Below are positions 44,835 to 55,609 of a stretch of 64,000 nucleotides of DNA, piece after piece. Position numbers and translations under genes: made by a program. How positions within the stretch are numbered: position 1 is the stretch's first letter; each line of letters starts with the position of its first letter. Origin of the DNA: Buxus sempervirens (lineage: Eukaryota > Streptophyta > Magnoliopsida > Buxales > Buxaceae); the NCBI GenBank assembly GCA_947561395.2, contig OX387187.1, positions 42,079,829 to 42,143,828 on the forward strand, in the 5' to 3' direction. The notes under the pieces were generated by a model. That model had not been told where the DNA came from and made no database searches. It saw nothing but the letters and a program-made list of their open reading frames with translations.

Positions 44835-46619
44835 CTTAAGTTTTCATCCGAATTCGAAACGGAAGTTGGAATAAATAGCGACAATAACAAAATATTGAAG
44901 TAGTTACGACAAATAGTAATCCTGTTGTTTGTTTGTGGTTGTGGAAGAGCAGGATGCGAGGCATTATAATTCCATCTCGACTCCATTTCATTTTTGAAAA
45001 TTTTAATTTGCTATTGGTTTTGAATTCAATATTTTATCTTCTTCCACAGCTAATAAATTTAACAAGCACCTGAGTTTCCAATGCCAAATACATGTAAATA
45101 CGATCCATGTTTGATGTTTCTCTGTCGCTCTAAAAGTCTGATTTCTTCTTCTTCAGCTAAAAGAAAGAGGGTTGGCTCTGTTGCAGGAATTCTGTAGTTA
45201 TTTTATCCCGTTCTCCTTCGAAGCCACACTCTGGAATTCAAACGCTACTCTCGAAGGTAGAGTTTCTTCGATTCTCTATTTTGTTCTAACTTCCTATTTA
45301 AAGATCATAATAATTTTTCTTTACTAAATTCCTTTTTCATGTTTTGGTTCTTGATTCGATTAAATTTTTTTTTTCAAGTTGATGGTTGATTTATATGATT
45401 CTATTTTTTTCATGACTTTACCATTTTTTTGTCATTGTGATTTATGCTTGAGGAAGAAAGCAATTATTTTTGCTTTCTAAAATATATCTTTTTTCCTATT
45501 TTTATTTCATATTTTTCAAATTTGACTTTTGTTTTCATTTGTGTTCTAATATCATATTTTTCTCTCTCATTCTTCTCTTTGTTTCCTGTTTCTCGAATTT
45601 ACATGAATTTTTGTACTTGATAAGCAATGTTCTTACTTTTTTTTTTTTGTAAGTTTTCTTCAGTCAAATGGAGCTTGCCCAAATATTGATTGGTTCCATT
45701 GGAATGGTTGTATGTTAAAATCATAAACCTAGTTAACCTATCCAAACTTGACCCAACATATCTATTAGTGGGGTAGGTTTGGGTCAACCATTCACACCTA
45801 TCTCTCTTGAATAAGCATAGATAATGAAGGCCACAACAAAAGTGAATTGCTCCATGTTGATCAAATCCTACAGCTTTGAGCTATGTCTGGAACTCTAGAT
45901 TTTGTCGGAGAAAAGAAAAAAAAATTTAGTGGGAAAGCACTTTCTTCTGTTTGGTTGGAATAAAGTATTGGGATTTATGATGAAACAGACCTGTAATTAA
46001 AAATAATTTCCTTTGAAGGATCAAAACCTTTCTCCTCAAAAAGATAAAGATTTTGAAAGAAAATATAGCTTGCTTTAATACTTTACCTTAATTCACTTAC
46101 CAATCATGCAAATATATGATGTATGATCCAAAAAAAATTATCAGAAGTCATCAAAATCTGTATTTTTTTCCTTTTTCTTTATTTCTCACCTTATCCAAAT
46201 GCTTGAAAGGAAATATAGTTCTTTTCTTCTTTTGCTATTTTGTTTTGTTTTTTCTTTTAAATCAAACATTTCGAACATAGCCTTAATACTTACGAATTGG
46301 AAATCCATGTTGATGCAGGGGGATCCGATACAGAGGATGCTGAGCTATCAAATTGCACATTGATGGCACTAGAATACCATGAGTTGGCAGATCATCGCAA
46401 AGGCAGGAGGTGATCATGGTATCTTTCTAATTGGGACAGTTTTGAGTGTGTTTTAGTATTTTGGCTATAACTTTGGCTACGGTTATCAGAATTGCACATA
46501 TGACCCCAATTCGGAAAGATATCTCCGGCGCGCACGCCATGCTACATGACTGAAGTCGATGTGCACCTTTCTCGACCTCAAATTCCGCTGTTTTCCCCTC
46601 CGAATCGCTATTCTTAGTT
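44835..46619 (+). other. Region upstream of the F-box pseudogene; possible 5' exons, not provable
   Basis: The type B flank ends near 44835 and M4 has no such segment. CTCGAAGGTAGAGTTTC (45250) looks like an exon end with a GT donor followed by a long T-rich intron-like stretch (45280-45660). 46315-46410 (after TGATGCAG) could be another exon. These may be 5' noncoding exons of the F-box gene at 47914. No frame with recognisable protein was found. Confidence 0.35.
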
Positions 46620-47437
46620 TGTTGGGAAAATGTCTTTTCCCATGTGACAATTGAATGACAAAGGTTCATGGAGTCTAATAAAATTTCTGTTAAGTGTTAA
46701 AAGTGATGACATGTGTTGAATGAATCATGAGTTGAGTCAATGAAGTTTGTTTAAGTTGGTGGCTTTAGTTTGCTTCCAGCAGGTTTAAGTGTAACCTGGT
46801 ATAGCTACAGACCTAACAGAAATCTCAGGTGAATACGAGAATCTGTTAGGTTCTATTAGTTAGTTACAAAGGTTGTTGAGGTTGTTGGGTAGGTAGTTTT
46901 CAAGATGGTTGGACCCCTGATTTAAAAGGGGAACTGAAGGATTCTAGAAGCAGATCTTTTGGAGTCCAGAAGTAGCTTGGTGAAGAGTACAGCTGGAGAA
47001 AGATCAGAGATGTTGAGGTTGCTGTAGAATTCTGGAAAACTGGGAAAGTTTTCAGAACAAGAACATTCCAGATCTGTGTACAATTGGAATGGGCAATCTC
47101 ATTGATCACATCATGTTCGTGTGAAGTCTTGAAACTGCTGGAGATGATGAAGATCAAGTTGTTGCAGACAAAGGTTGTGGAATCAACTGTGTGAGTGAAT
47201 CCTTATGTTTGTATAAGATCACTGTATGTCTGAACATTTTGTAAAGAACATTTGTTAGTAATACATTGTTTTCAGGCGTGGTTTTACTCAACAAGACCCG
47301 AGGTTTTACCTAGACTATTGTCTAGGGTTTCCTCGTTAAATCGTGTGTCCTCTTGTCACTGTTTTGTCATTTAGTATTGTAATCTCTTTTTGTTGTTTAG
47401 AATCTTAGAGAACAGGGACCTGAGATTAGAAATCTCA
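46620..47437 (+). mobile_element. Solo LTR, 0.82 kb, Copia type
   Basis: TGTTGGGAAAATG to GAAATCTCA with the TSD TAGTT (46615-46619, 47438-47442). Near its right end it has TTTTCAGGCGTGGTTTTACT and a GTTTCCTCGTTAAATCGTGT stretch, the usual style of Tork/SIRE-like Copia U5 regions. It lies in the presumed 5' region of the F-box gene. Confidence 0.85.
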
Positions 47438-47442
47438 TAGTT

Positions 47443-47913
47443 ATTTGTTGCTATTTTTGGTAATACTTTGTTTGTCAATTAGGAAGTGATTTTAAACCCG
47501 ATTTGGGCTAGATTTTTCATAGGTTGCTTATTTTATTCTATATTTTATTTAGGCATGCCTTAAGGGATTTTTGCCTTTTTAGTAACTTTCCAGTATAGAC
47601 GATTTTTGGCTATAAAGTCCGGCTTGTGGACTGATTTTAGGGGACTTGATTAATTGATATTGAATTGAACCTCAGAGACGTTTTTCTCTGTGTTTTGGGC
47701 AAACTGCTTGTGTTCTTCCCTGTTTATCATCTGTTTGAACTAGCCTATAGAATAATCTCTATTCTGTTTGGCGTCACATGTGGATAGTGTTTTTTTTTTG
47801 CTTTTCTTTTTCATTGTTATTATTTTTTTATATTAAAATTTTGACAGTTACTTTGGTAGGTATGATCAATATGAGGTACTAACATCAGTAGCTTTTGTTG
47901 ATCTGAAGAAATC
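47443..47913 (+). other. AT-rich spacer or intron before the F-box pseudogene
   Basis: No gene is seen. The stretch is rich in T runs and ends TTGTTGATCTGAAGAAATC just before the F-box ATG. It could be the remainder of an intron in the 5' UTR. Confidence 0.3.
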
Positions 47914-48642
47914 ATGCCGATGGTGATCTCTGTCCAAGATCACGGTGCCACAGCTTCCTTGTCAACCATTGGCTCTGAAAGGAAGGAGATGAAGGGGGAA
48001 AGCAGGATGGATATTGCTTGTTTTAGGTATCGATTTGTTGAACTTCCACAAGAACTGAGGGAGCTCACCATAGGTAAGCTAGACTTACTGGGGTATCATT
48101 GCTTCAGTGCGGTGTGCTCGTCATGGAGATCCATTGCCTTAGAGACTAGGTAGAAAAGGAAAACAGAGATACTACAGTTTTCTTTTTCCTCCTCCAAGCC
48201 TCAGCTCCCATATCTAATGTTCCCCTCAGATTGTGACAAGGAGTCTCAGCAGTTGTGCTTTAGCCTCTACCGCTGGAAGTTTTCCAGGCTTAAATTGCCC
48301 GAGTTTAAGGGTGGGAAGTGATCTTCATTGGGTTGGTTGATCATGACAAGCCAGTCTGGTGAAAATTACCTTTTGAATCCAGCATCCAGGGTACAAATCC
48401 AACTTCCACATCTTAAAACCCGGTATAATCCTATTGACCCTCTCAACCATGAGTATAAAGATGAAGCAAATTGGAATTATAGTCAGTTCATTCGTAAAGC
48501 TATATTGATCTCGGCCCCCAAGAAGACTGCTGCTGCTGCTTCCACTTCTTCTACAGCCACTGCTACTGCTGCTGTTGCTTCTTCTACTACCGCTGCTACT
48601 GGTACTACACTGATAATTAATCTGCTGTTATATTCCCTTTAA
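47914..48642 (+). pseudogene. F-box protein (DUF295 / SKIP23-like), pseudogene
   Basis: ATG 47914 opens a frame with an F-box (FVELPQELRELTIGKL, then FSAVCSSWRSIA), the part that binds SKP1 in SCF ubiquitin ligases. The same frame continues past a TAG (48151-48153) into FSFSSSKPQLPYLMFPSD and FSLYRWKFSRLKLPEF, a TGA near 48319, then GWLIMTSQSGENYLLNP and VQIQLPHL. This is the order seen in DUF295 beta-propeller F-box proteins. It ends with a low-complexity Ala/Ser/Thr run from codon repeats (48535-48600) and runs into module M3, so the rest of the propeller is missing. Two in-frame stops and truncation make it nonfunctional. Confidence 0.85.
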
Positions 48643-51010
48643 ACTATGATCATCTGATTCAATGTAGTAACACAAAATAGGCACTGTTGCAGTATTTCCC
48701 ATTTCTTCGTTTTGGTTATTTTTTTCTTCGTAATGCTAAGAATCTCATCATGACTCTTGCAAAGGTGGTTCTGTACCTCTTGTCTTGATAAAGTTTGCAA
48801 TTCTTGTAAGTTCGGGGGATTTACAGGCTCTTGGCTGCTGCATTGAGACATCAATGGAGGTATAATACATTGTAGATCTTTAGCACTTTTATTTAGATGT
48901 GTTGCATGTAATGGAACGGGTGATGAGTTTAGTTGCTTCACTTGATGTAAGTAGTCCCAGGTTTAAATATAGTGGATGAATCAGTGAGATTTTTGTTATA
49001 TTTTGATGCAACAGGAATGGTGATACGTAGTTGACTAATTGATTATTGATTTAGAAGAACTGTGATTCATTGATCAATTACAAAAATTGGCTAGCAACCT
49101 GACTTTGTTTGGGGGCTTAATAACGAGATTGTAGTTGGTGTACAGATCCTAGATCAATTTCACAAATATTATGGGAGAGCATGTCATACTTCCCTGTTCT
49201 GAAGGAACATTTTTGGTTCAATCAAGCTTCATGGTCGACAAGAGGAACCCCCCAAAAAAGGTTAAGAGTATATATATTATCAGTTTTTACCCTCATTCGT
49301 CTCTCTGTTTGCTCTGGATTATTCTGGTGAGTGGCATATTCTCCAGCTGATTGATCTTAGTAGCTAAGATCTGTTTTGTTATCTTTTGTATTCTGTTTTC
49401 GGATAGTGGGGAATTTAACTATTTTCTGTTATAAATATACTGCCTATTATTGAATTTTTAGACATGCACTACAGATTGGCAAATTCTGATATTTCTATCA
49501 AAATTTCCTATTAGGCTTACAAAATCAAGTTTTATGATACGAAAATACATGGAAACCATTTTCCTAAACTTCCCTTATCTTCATTGGAGAAGGAACTGGA
49601 GTGCATGTAAACCGTTTTCAGAACGCATTTCCTCTGGTGCTAGAATCCAGTAGTACCATGAAACCACCAGATGGGATGTGGGGCTCCCTATTGAAACGGG
49701 GCATCCATCTGCACTTTTCATGCTGGTTACCACTAAGTGGCACCAAATGAAACGGTCTCCCATTTTCTTTATCTCCCTTTCATTGAACATATCGCAGCTT
49801 TAAAGTTTTTGGTTGTTACTGTTTTTCTTTTACCATGAAGAAGTGTAACTTCTGCAATGCTGAATTTATTCACATGTTCCAACACTTGATACTAGTCAGA
49901 TGCAAGGTTTATAAGAGGAAGGAATCTGCAATGGATGATTTTGATGCTTGTGATAGAGCAGAGAGGGAGCCACAGCCTTAACTGTAGCTTAATGTATTCT
50001 TCCTTTTCTATTCTTGGCTATCCCTATAGAATCTGATTGTCTTACATTATTTTCCTCTCAAATGTGCTCATTTATGCTATATAGCCTGCAGTAATTGCAT
50101 ACTATTATTGTGAATCAATATTTATTTTGACAGATGGACATTGAAGGAGATAAAAAGCATATCTATTCCCCCAAAACAATCTTATAATATCTTATTGTCT
50201 TATATTTCTATGGGGTGAATTTTTCTTTTTATTTTGAGTAGTGAGTCACGCGATTCGACTTCCTTGGATACTTAAATGACTTGTAACCTTTTGGAGAGTG
50301 TGCCACACAAATACTTTTTGTTTTTTTTTCTTTTTTGAGAATAACCTTTTAATATCATTATTTTATATATTTACATGGGTATATTTGTCTTTTTCATTTT
50401 CAGTTCCCAAAATATACCCTTCATCAACAAGTTATTATCCCATATATCCTAATCTTATTTTCTAATACGTTGCACTCTCCTAGTATAGATTCTAAGAAAT
50501 AACTACTTAAGACATGAGATGGAGTCTCAATCCAACCTCAAAAAAATAAAACAAAAAGAAAAAGATAAAATTTATTCTGCAAAGTTTTGAGCTTTAAATT
50601 TTAAGAAACCTTTATCAAAATAATTAAATTTTAGTGAAATTTTAATTTTATGAACAAAATCTTTAAGGAACCTCCACTCAGGTGACTCGTATAAACAATA
50701 AAATGATTTGTACAAGTCAGTAAAATGGCTAGTACAAATCAATAAAATAACTTGTACCTTTTAAAATGGCTTGTACGAGTTAAAGAAAAATGATTTGTAC
50801 TTTCTATTAACATTATGTAGTAATTTGTACAAGTCATTTTATTAATTTATACAAACTATTTGAATGTGTGATGTAGAATGTGTGATGTAAGGGCATTCTT
50901 ATGAATAGTTGGTTTGCAACAGTGAAATGTTATTAAAAGTTACCAGGTTATATAAATGTTCACTACAGGTTAAAACTCAACTTTTCTAACCGAATATTAA
51001 TTATTTTCAA
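48608..51010 (+). repeat. Module M3
   Basis: Paralogue of M2 lying between the F-box pseudogene and 2OGD copy 4. Its short ORF is open (49835-49981, ending QP before TAA, three codons shorter than in M4). Compared with M2 it lacks about 500 bases near 33230-33410 and has a deletion near 50170. The junction with the F-box frame at 48608 shows that M sequence is downstream of, or part of, the old F-box gene. Confidence 0.8.
49835..49981 (+). CDS. Conserved short ORF of module M, copy in M3
   Basis: 48 codons plus stop. It matches the M1 and M4 versions nearly throughout: MKKCNFCNAEFIHMFQHL, VRCKVYKRKESAMDDFDAC and DRAEREPQP. An early TAA replaces a Ser codon. Product unknown, and it may be an exon remnant rather than a gene. 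Confidence 0.35.
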   Translation: MKKCNFCNAEFIHMFQHLILVRCKVYKRKESAMDDFDACDRAEREPQP

Positions 51011-51415
51011 AAGTATATTAATTTGAAGGCCAAACCTGCTTGTACGTACAAGTAAAGAACGGTTAGATGGGCCACTTCACACGTGATTACAGGATATGGA
51101 TTTGGAAAATGGGACTCGTAGCAAAGCTGGGCAGGAAAGTGTTATAGGCGATAAATGCCCTTTCTTCTTTATTGAGCGTCCCACTTCCCCCGAGCGACAA
51201 ATGGCAGTCGGCTCTGCACAAAAAACAAAAAATGGCAGTCGGCACTCGGCACCATGCATGCTCGAGGTTCTTCTTCTTTATTCGCTCCGTTGTTTAAGAA
51301 ATATTTCTCATATATCTCCAAAGAGATCCAACGTGAAAAACGTGGACCAGTGATCTAAGGTGCCTCCTCTAATATAAAATACCGAGTAGTTAACAGATTG
51401 TTCAAGGAGAAAACA

Positions 51416-51731
51416 ATGGCGATGACAGTGAACGTTGAAGTAGATTTCAATCGAGCAAAAGAAGTGAAGCAATTCGAAGAGTCAAATGTTATCCCCGTTG
51501 TTGATCTCTCTGGTTCTGGTGTCGATTCTGGCCGTCGATCTGTCATCGTTGATCAAATCTGACATGCCTTGCGTACGTTAGGGCTCTTCCAAATCATCAA
51601 CCATGGCATCCCTTGCAACGTTCTCGACAGCACAATCTCTGCTGTCAAAGCCTTCCACGAACAATTGACGGAGATGAAGTCTCGACTCTACGCTTGGGAG
51701 ATGGAAAGCAACGTCTCTTTTTACTCCAACT
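51416..51731 (+). pseudogene. 2OGD copy 4, truncated pseudogene
   Basis: TATAAAATA at 51373-51381 and ATG 51416 are kept. The frame has the same 36-codon deletion as copy 5 (EES joined to NVIP), and a TGA at 51559-51561 replaces the Arg codon of QIRHA. Homology ends after FYSN at about 51731, where sequence switches to Helitron interior (51732-51850, matching about 19022-19150). All catalytic residues are missing. The shared deletion shows that copies 4 and 5 have a recent common ancestor. Confidence 0.92.
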
Positions 51732-51856
51732 TTTTTATAGAACTACAAAAAGTGCCGCAATTCTTGACATTCGGTTTTAAAAAATAATTTAGATTCAGTC
51801 CATTAATTTAGATTTTAGTGATATTTCGTAAAATATTTTATATGTAATCAAATATG

Positions 51857-52269
51857 AGGGACCATGACGTTCACTGTCGTCGCATTGTTTTCCCCTTGAA
51901 CAATTTGTTAACTACTCCGGTATTTTATACTAGAGGAGGCATCTTTGATCACTAGTCCACGTTTTTCACGTTGGATCTCTTTGGAGATAGAAGAAGTAGA
52001 ATAGTAATACGTCGTACATCATGGTGCCCATTGCCATTGACTTGTTTTGTTGGCTGTAGCCCACCGCCATTGACTTGAAGAGCAGTACGTCGTACATGCT
52101 TGCCCACTGCCATTGACTTGTTTTGTTGGCTGTAGTCCACGTTTTTCACGTTGGATCTCTTTAGAGATAGAAGAAGTAGAAGAGCAATACGTCGTACGTG
52201 CATGGTGCTCACTGCCATTGACTTGTTTTGTTGGCTGCAGCCCACTGCCATTGGCTTGAAGAGCAGTAC
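51857..52269 (-). promoter_or_regulatory. Inverted extra copy of the 2OGD promoter and first codons
   Basis: Read on the minus strand it has the tandem promoter units (CAATGGCAGTGGG words, two CAACGTGAAAAACGTGGACT blocks), a TATA box (minus strand, about 51921-51929) and a 5' coding start damaged to CAATGCGACGACAGTGAACG. It points away from copy 5 and forms an inverted repeat with 53277-53620, the two arms separated only by the solo LTR 52270-53276. Confidence 0.85.
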
Positions 52270-53276
52270 TGTCACGCCCTAAATCCTCACCTCACGACTT
52301 ACTATGCATGGTGGTACTTCTAGTTGTAAGGCCACACACTAGTTAAGTAGTCTGCTAGGGACGTTCTATTGGGAACGTGTTTACTGCTAGTCTATACTAG
52401 TTCAGTACCCAGTGAGGGACGCCCACCGGAAGAGGATATTGAGATGATTGTATTGTTAGCTGACATAATGTTAATTCAGTACCCAGCGTGACTTAGATGT
52501 CCATTAGGATGTGAGGATGATATTTGGTGGTTAATATTTCTTTACATTCGGTTATTTTTATTTTGTTATTTATATTTCTGCAAGGTATATATCCATAAAA
52601 ATCACAGGTAAGTATTTCTAACTCTTAGATTAAGGTTTATTTATTGTTTCTTTTCATCATATTTAATTTATTGTTCTTATGTTAGAATTCATGATCCCTT
52701 ATGTTTAATATTGTTAATATTAAAATATATATGTAAATATGTTATGAACCCAACTTATGAAAACTTTGCATATTTAATGATAATACTATTAAATACCTAT
52801 TTGGTGTAAATATATTATTTAAACAAGGAATATTATACATATTCTCATACGAGGTGTATTAGCCTCACTTACTGGGTTTCTTTGAAACTCACCCTTTATA
52901 TTTTCACAGGAAACCTGAAATTCTGAGATAATGAAATGTGGTAACAGGATCATGATTGGAATGATGAACATGTTGTTTGAGATGTTGTGATACGCTTTGG
53001 CAAGAACCTTTGAGTTGATGTATTTTATGAACCATTGGGGTTCAAGATTGTGACTGGATGCATTTGGATAAACCATGGTTTGGGTTGGTTCAATTTTTGG
53101 TTTTGATTTGGTATATTGGTTTAATTTCCACTATAACTCTGATTGTAGAAATGTTAAGTGAAATTTTCCAGTATTTATCGAGAAATAAATGTATTTTGGG
53201 ATTTGCTTACGAGCAAGGTTACGCTCGGTCCTACTCATGCATATTAAGTCGTGAGGAGAAGATTTAGGGCGTGGCA
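52270..53276 (+). mobile_element. Solo LTR, 1.0 kb, Ty3-like, at the centre of the promoter palindrome
   Basis: TGTCACGCCCTAAATCC to TTTAGGGCGTGGCA; the first and last roughly 40 bases are near inverse to each other (CCTCACGACTTA and TAAGTCGTGAGG). It has GTATTAGCCTCACTTACTGG and AACTCACCC as in Ty3 chromovirus LTRs. Flanks are GTAC on both sides (52266-52269, 53277-53280). Because the flanks are themselves inverse (CAGTACTG), the exact TSD (GTAC, or AGTAC with a lost terminal A) is uncertain. Confidence 0.8.
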
Positions 53277-53588
53277 GTACTGCTCTTCAAGTCAATGGCA
53301 GTGGGCTATAGCCAACAAAACAAGTCAATGGCAGTGGGCACCATGCACGTACGATGTATTGCTCTTCTACTTCTTCTATATCCAAAGAGATCCAACGTGA
53401 AAAACGTGGACTAAAGAACACAAAACAAGTCAATGGCAGTGGGCACCATGATGTACGACGTATTGCTCTTCTACTTCTTCTATTTCCGAAGAGATCCAAC
53501 GTGAAAAACGTGGACTAGTGATCGAAGGTGCCTCGATACTCTAGTATAAAATACCGGAGTAGTTAATAGATTGTTCAAGGGGAAAACA
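53277..53588 (+). promoter_or_regulatory. Promoter of 2OGD copy 5
   Basis: Two tandem units of about 120 bases each carry CAATGGCAGTGGGCACCATG, a TTGCTCTTCTACTTCTTCTA stretch and CAACGTGAAAAACGTGGACT, so there are four ACGT cores. TATAAAATA is at 53545-53553, 36 bases before the ATG. This region is the right arm of the inverted repeat with 51857-52269. Confidence 0.7.
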
Positions 53589-55214
53589 ATGGCGACGATA
53601 GTGAACGTCGAAGTAGATTCCAATCGAGTGAAAGAAGTGAAGCAATTCGAAGAGTCAAATGTCATCCCCATTGTTGATCTCTCTGGTTCTGGTGTCGATT
53701 CTGGCCGTCGATCTGTCATCGTTGACCAAATCCGACACGCCTTGCGTACGTTAGGGCTCTTCCAAATCATCAACCACGGAATCCCTTGCAACGTCCTCGA
53801 CAGCACGATCTCTGCCGTCAAAGCCTTCCATGAACAATCGACGGAGATGAAGTCCCGACTTTACGCTCAGGAGATGGAAAGCGACGTCTCTTTTTACTCC
53901 AACTTGGATAAGCCAGCGTTATGGAGGGACTCGCTCCTGGTTAATTTTGGTCCGGAACCTCTGGACTGTGATAAGATACCGGAGATCTGCCGAAAAGAGT
54001 TGCTTCAGTGGGATCAGCAGACTAGTCGTTTGGCAGAGTTGATAATGGAGATGATCTGGGAAGGTCTAGGCTTGGCGGAGACAGCAAAATTGAAGGCGAT
54101 GACATACTTGGAGGGGAGATCAACGGTTGGCTTCAGTTATCCGTACTGTCCAGAGCCTGATCTGACGTTGGGGATCAAGTCTCATGCTGATCCAGGAGTG
54201 TTGACGATTCTGCTGCAAGATCAGATCGGAGGGTTCCAGGTGAAGCACGAAGAGGACTGGGTGGACGTCAAGCCCATTGCCGGAGCTCTCGTCATCAATG
54301 CTGGAGCTATTCTCCAGGTAAACTTTTAATGACAACAAGTATGTGTGCGCACTTTTAATTATTTTATTAGTTCATTAACTTCTTACAAGGTGAGGAGTAA
54401 AAGATACAAATGGACTACTAATGATCGTATGCAACGCATGTACAACAAGAGAGGCCATATGAATTTTGGAAAAGCATTTCGTATAGAGCTAAAATCCGGT
54501 GGTGGGATGGAGTTTGGATGTGTGGGGCTCTCTGCCGACATGAGCATCCATCCGTACGTTTCACGCTAGTACCACTGAATGGCACTAGGTGAAATGCTCT
54601 CGAATTTTGGTGACTCCCATACATGCCTCTCTTTTCAATAAATGTGTGGGGCCCTCAAATGAATATGTGGGGCCCTCAAAAAGTAAATGGTTGGCCCTAA
54701 TGAACGTGTGGGGGTGTATACAGTGTGGGGTGTAGGAGATGCGAATCGCTGTCTTTTATTGTACATGCGCCATACATCGTCCTCGTAATGATAGTCTGCA
54801 GCGCGTGTACAACAAGAGAGGTGATGTGGGACCCCCCAAAATTCACTTTGGTGGGACCCACATCGTTTCTCTCTTGTTGTACATGCATTCTAGACGATTT
54901 ACAATGCATGAGGACAAACACAACCCTGCAGACAAATAGATGCCAAAGCAACATATGGTATGTTTCAGATGATGTCCAACGACGAGTACAAGGGTGCGGA
55001 ACATCGGGTGTTGGCCAACACTTTCCATGAGCCACGAATCTCCATTGACTCGTACTTAAACTACAGCAAGATGGAGGACTTGTTTGGGCCAATGCCAGAG
55101 CTTGTATCGCCGGAGAAGCCAGCGGTTTACCGGTCGTTCAAGCTTTCGGATTTTATGGGAAGGTATGCACAAGAGTTCGATGAAAAGTCCGTGAGAAACT
55201 ACTACAAAATTTGA
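53589..55214 (+). CDS. 2-oxoglutarate/Fe(II)-dependent dioxygenase, copy 5, open but internally deleted
   Basis: Exons 53589-54317 and 54969-55214 (GT-AG intron 54318-54968) give 324 residues. Relative to copy 1, 36 codons are lost between EES and NVIP (deletion at a CAAA microhomology) and five more (LVFNS) near residue 105. The catalytic core is intact: iron ligands His199, Asp201 and His255, and Arg266/Ser268. Exon 2 is type A, starting MMSNDEYKGAEHRVLAN. The first deletion removes the GVKGLVDSG to IRKDP segment before the DIOX_N core, which in relatives packs near the active-site mouth, so activity is uncertain. Expression is likely if the TATA box and doubled promoter units work. It could be a functional short form or an early pseudogene. 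Confidence 0.85.
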
Positions 55215-55609
55215 AGAGATCAACGCGCATGATGATGGTTTTCAACTTGACGTTTGTTAAAGTTGATTTAAATTTCCTTGTTTATATAATCAAATCCAAT
55301 AAGAGGCAGAGCTGAAGTTGGTGAAATGCCAGTGTACTGGTATTTGAACGTGATGAAACACCACTTCTTATCCTCTCCTCCCCTCATCATCATGTTTAAT
55401 TAAGATCTCCAACCCGAAGGTCTTTCTTAGTACACTTTTACCGTATAAATAAATGGCTGTTATCATCAATGATGCTAACATTACTTATCACTACTACTGT
55501 ACCATAAACTCTATATAAAGAGTCCAAACAATAAATGACTGTTATCATCAATGATTTGTTTTTGGTAGGATTTAATTAAAAACTGATCCGTTATCATCAA
55601 TGATGCTAA
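55215..55609 (+). other. Downstream flank of copy 5 (type A); no gene seen
   Basis: It parallels 22467-22618 plus 24902-25111 and shows the uninterrupted site of the 2.28 kb LTR (CACCACTTCTTATCC). It ends where a minus-oriented Helitron end starts. Confidence 0.7.
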
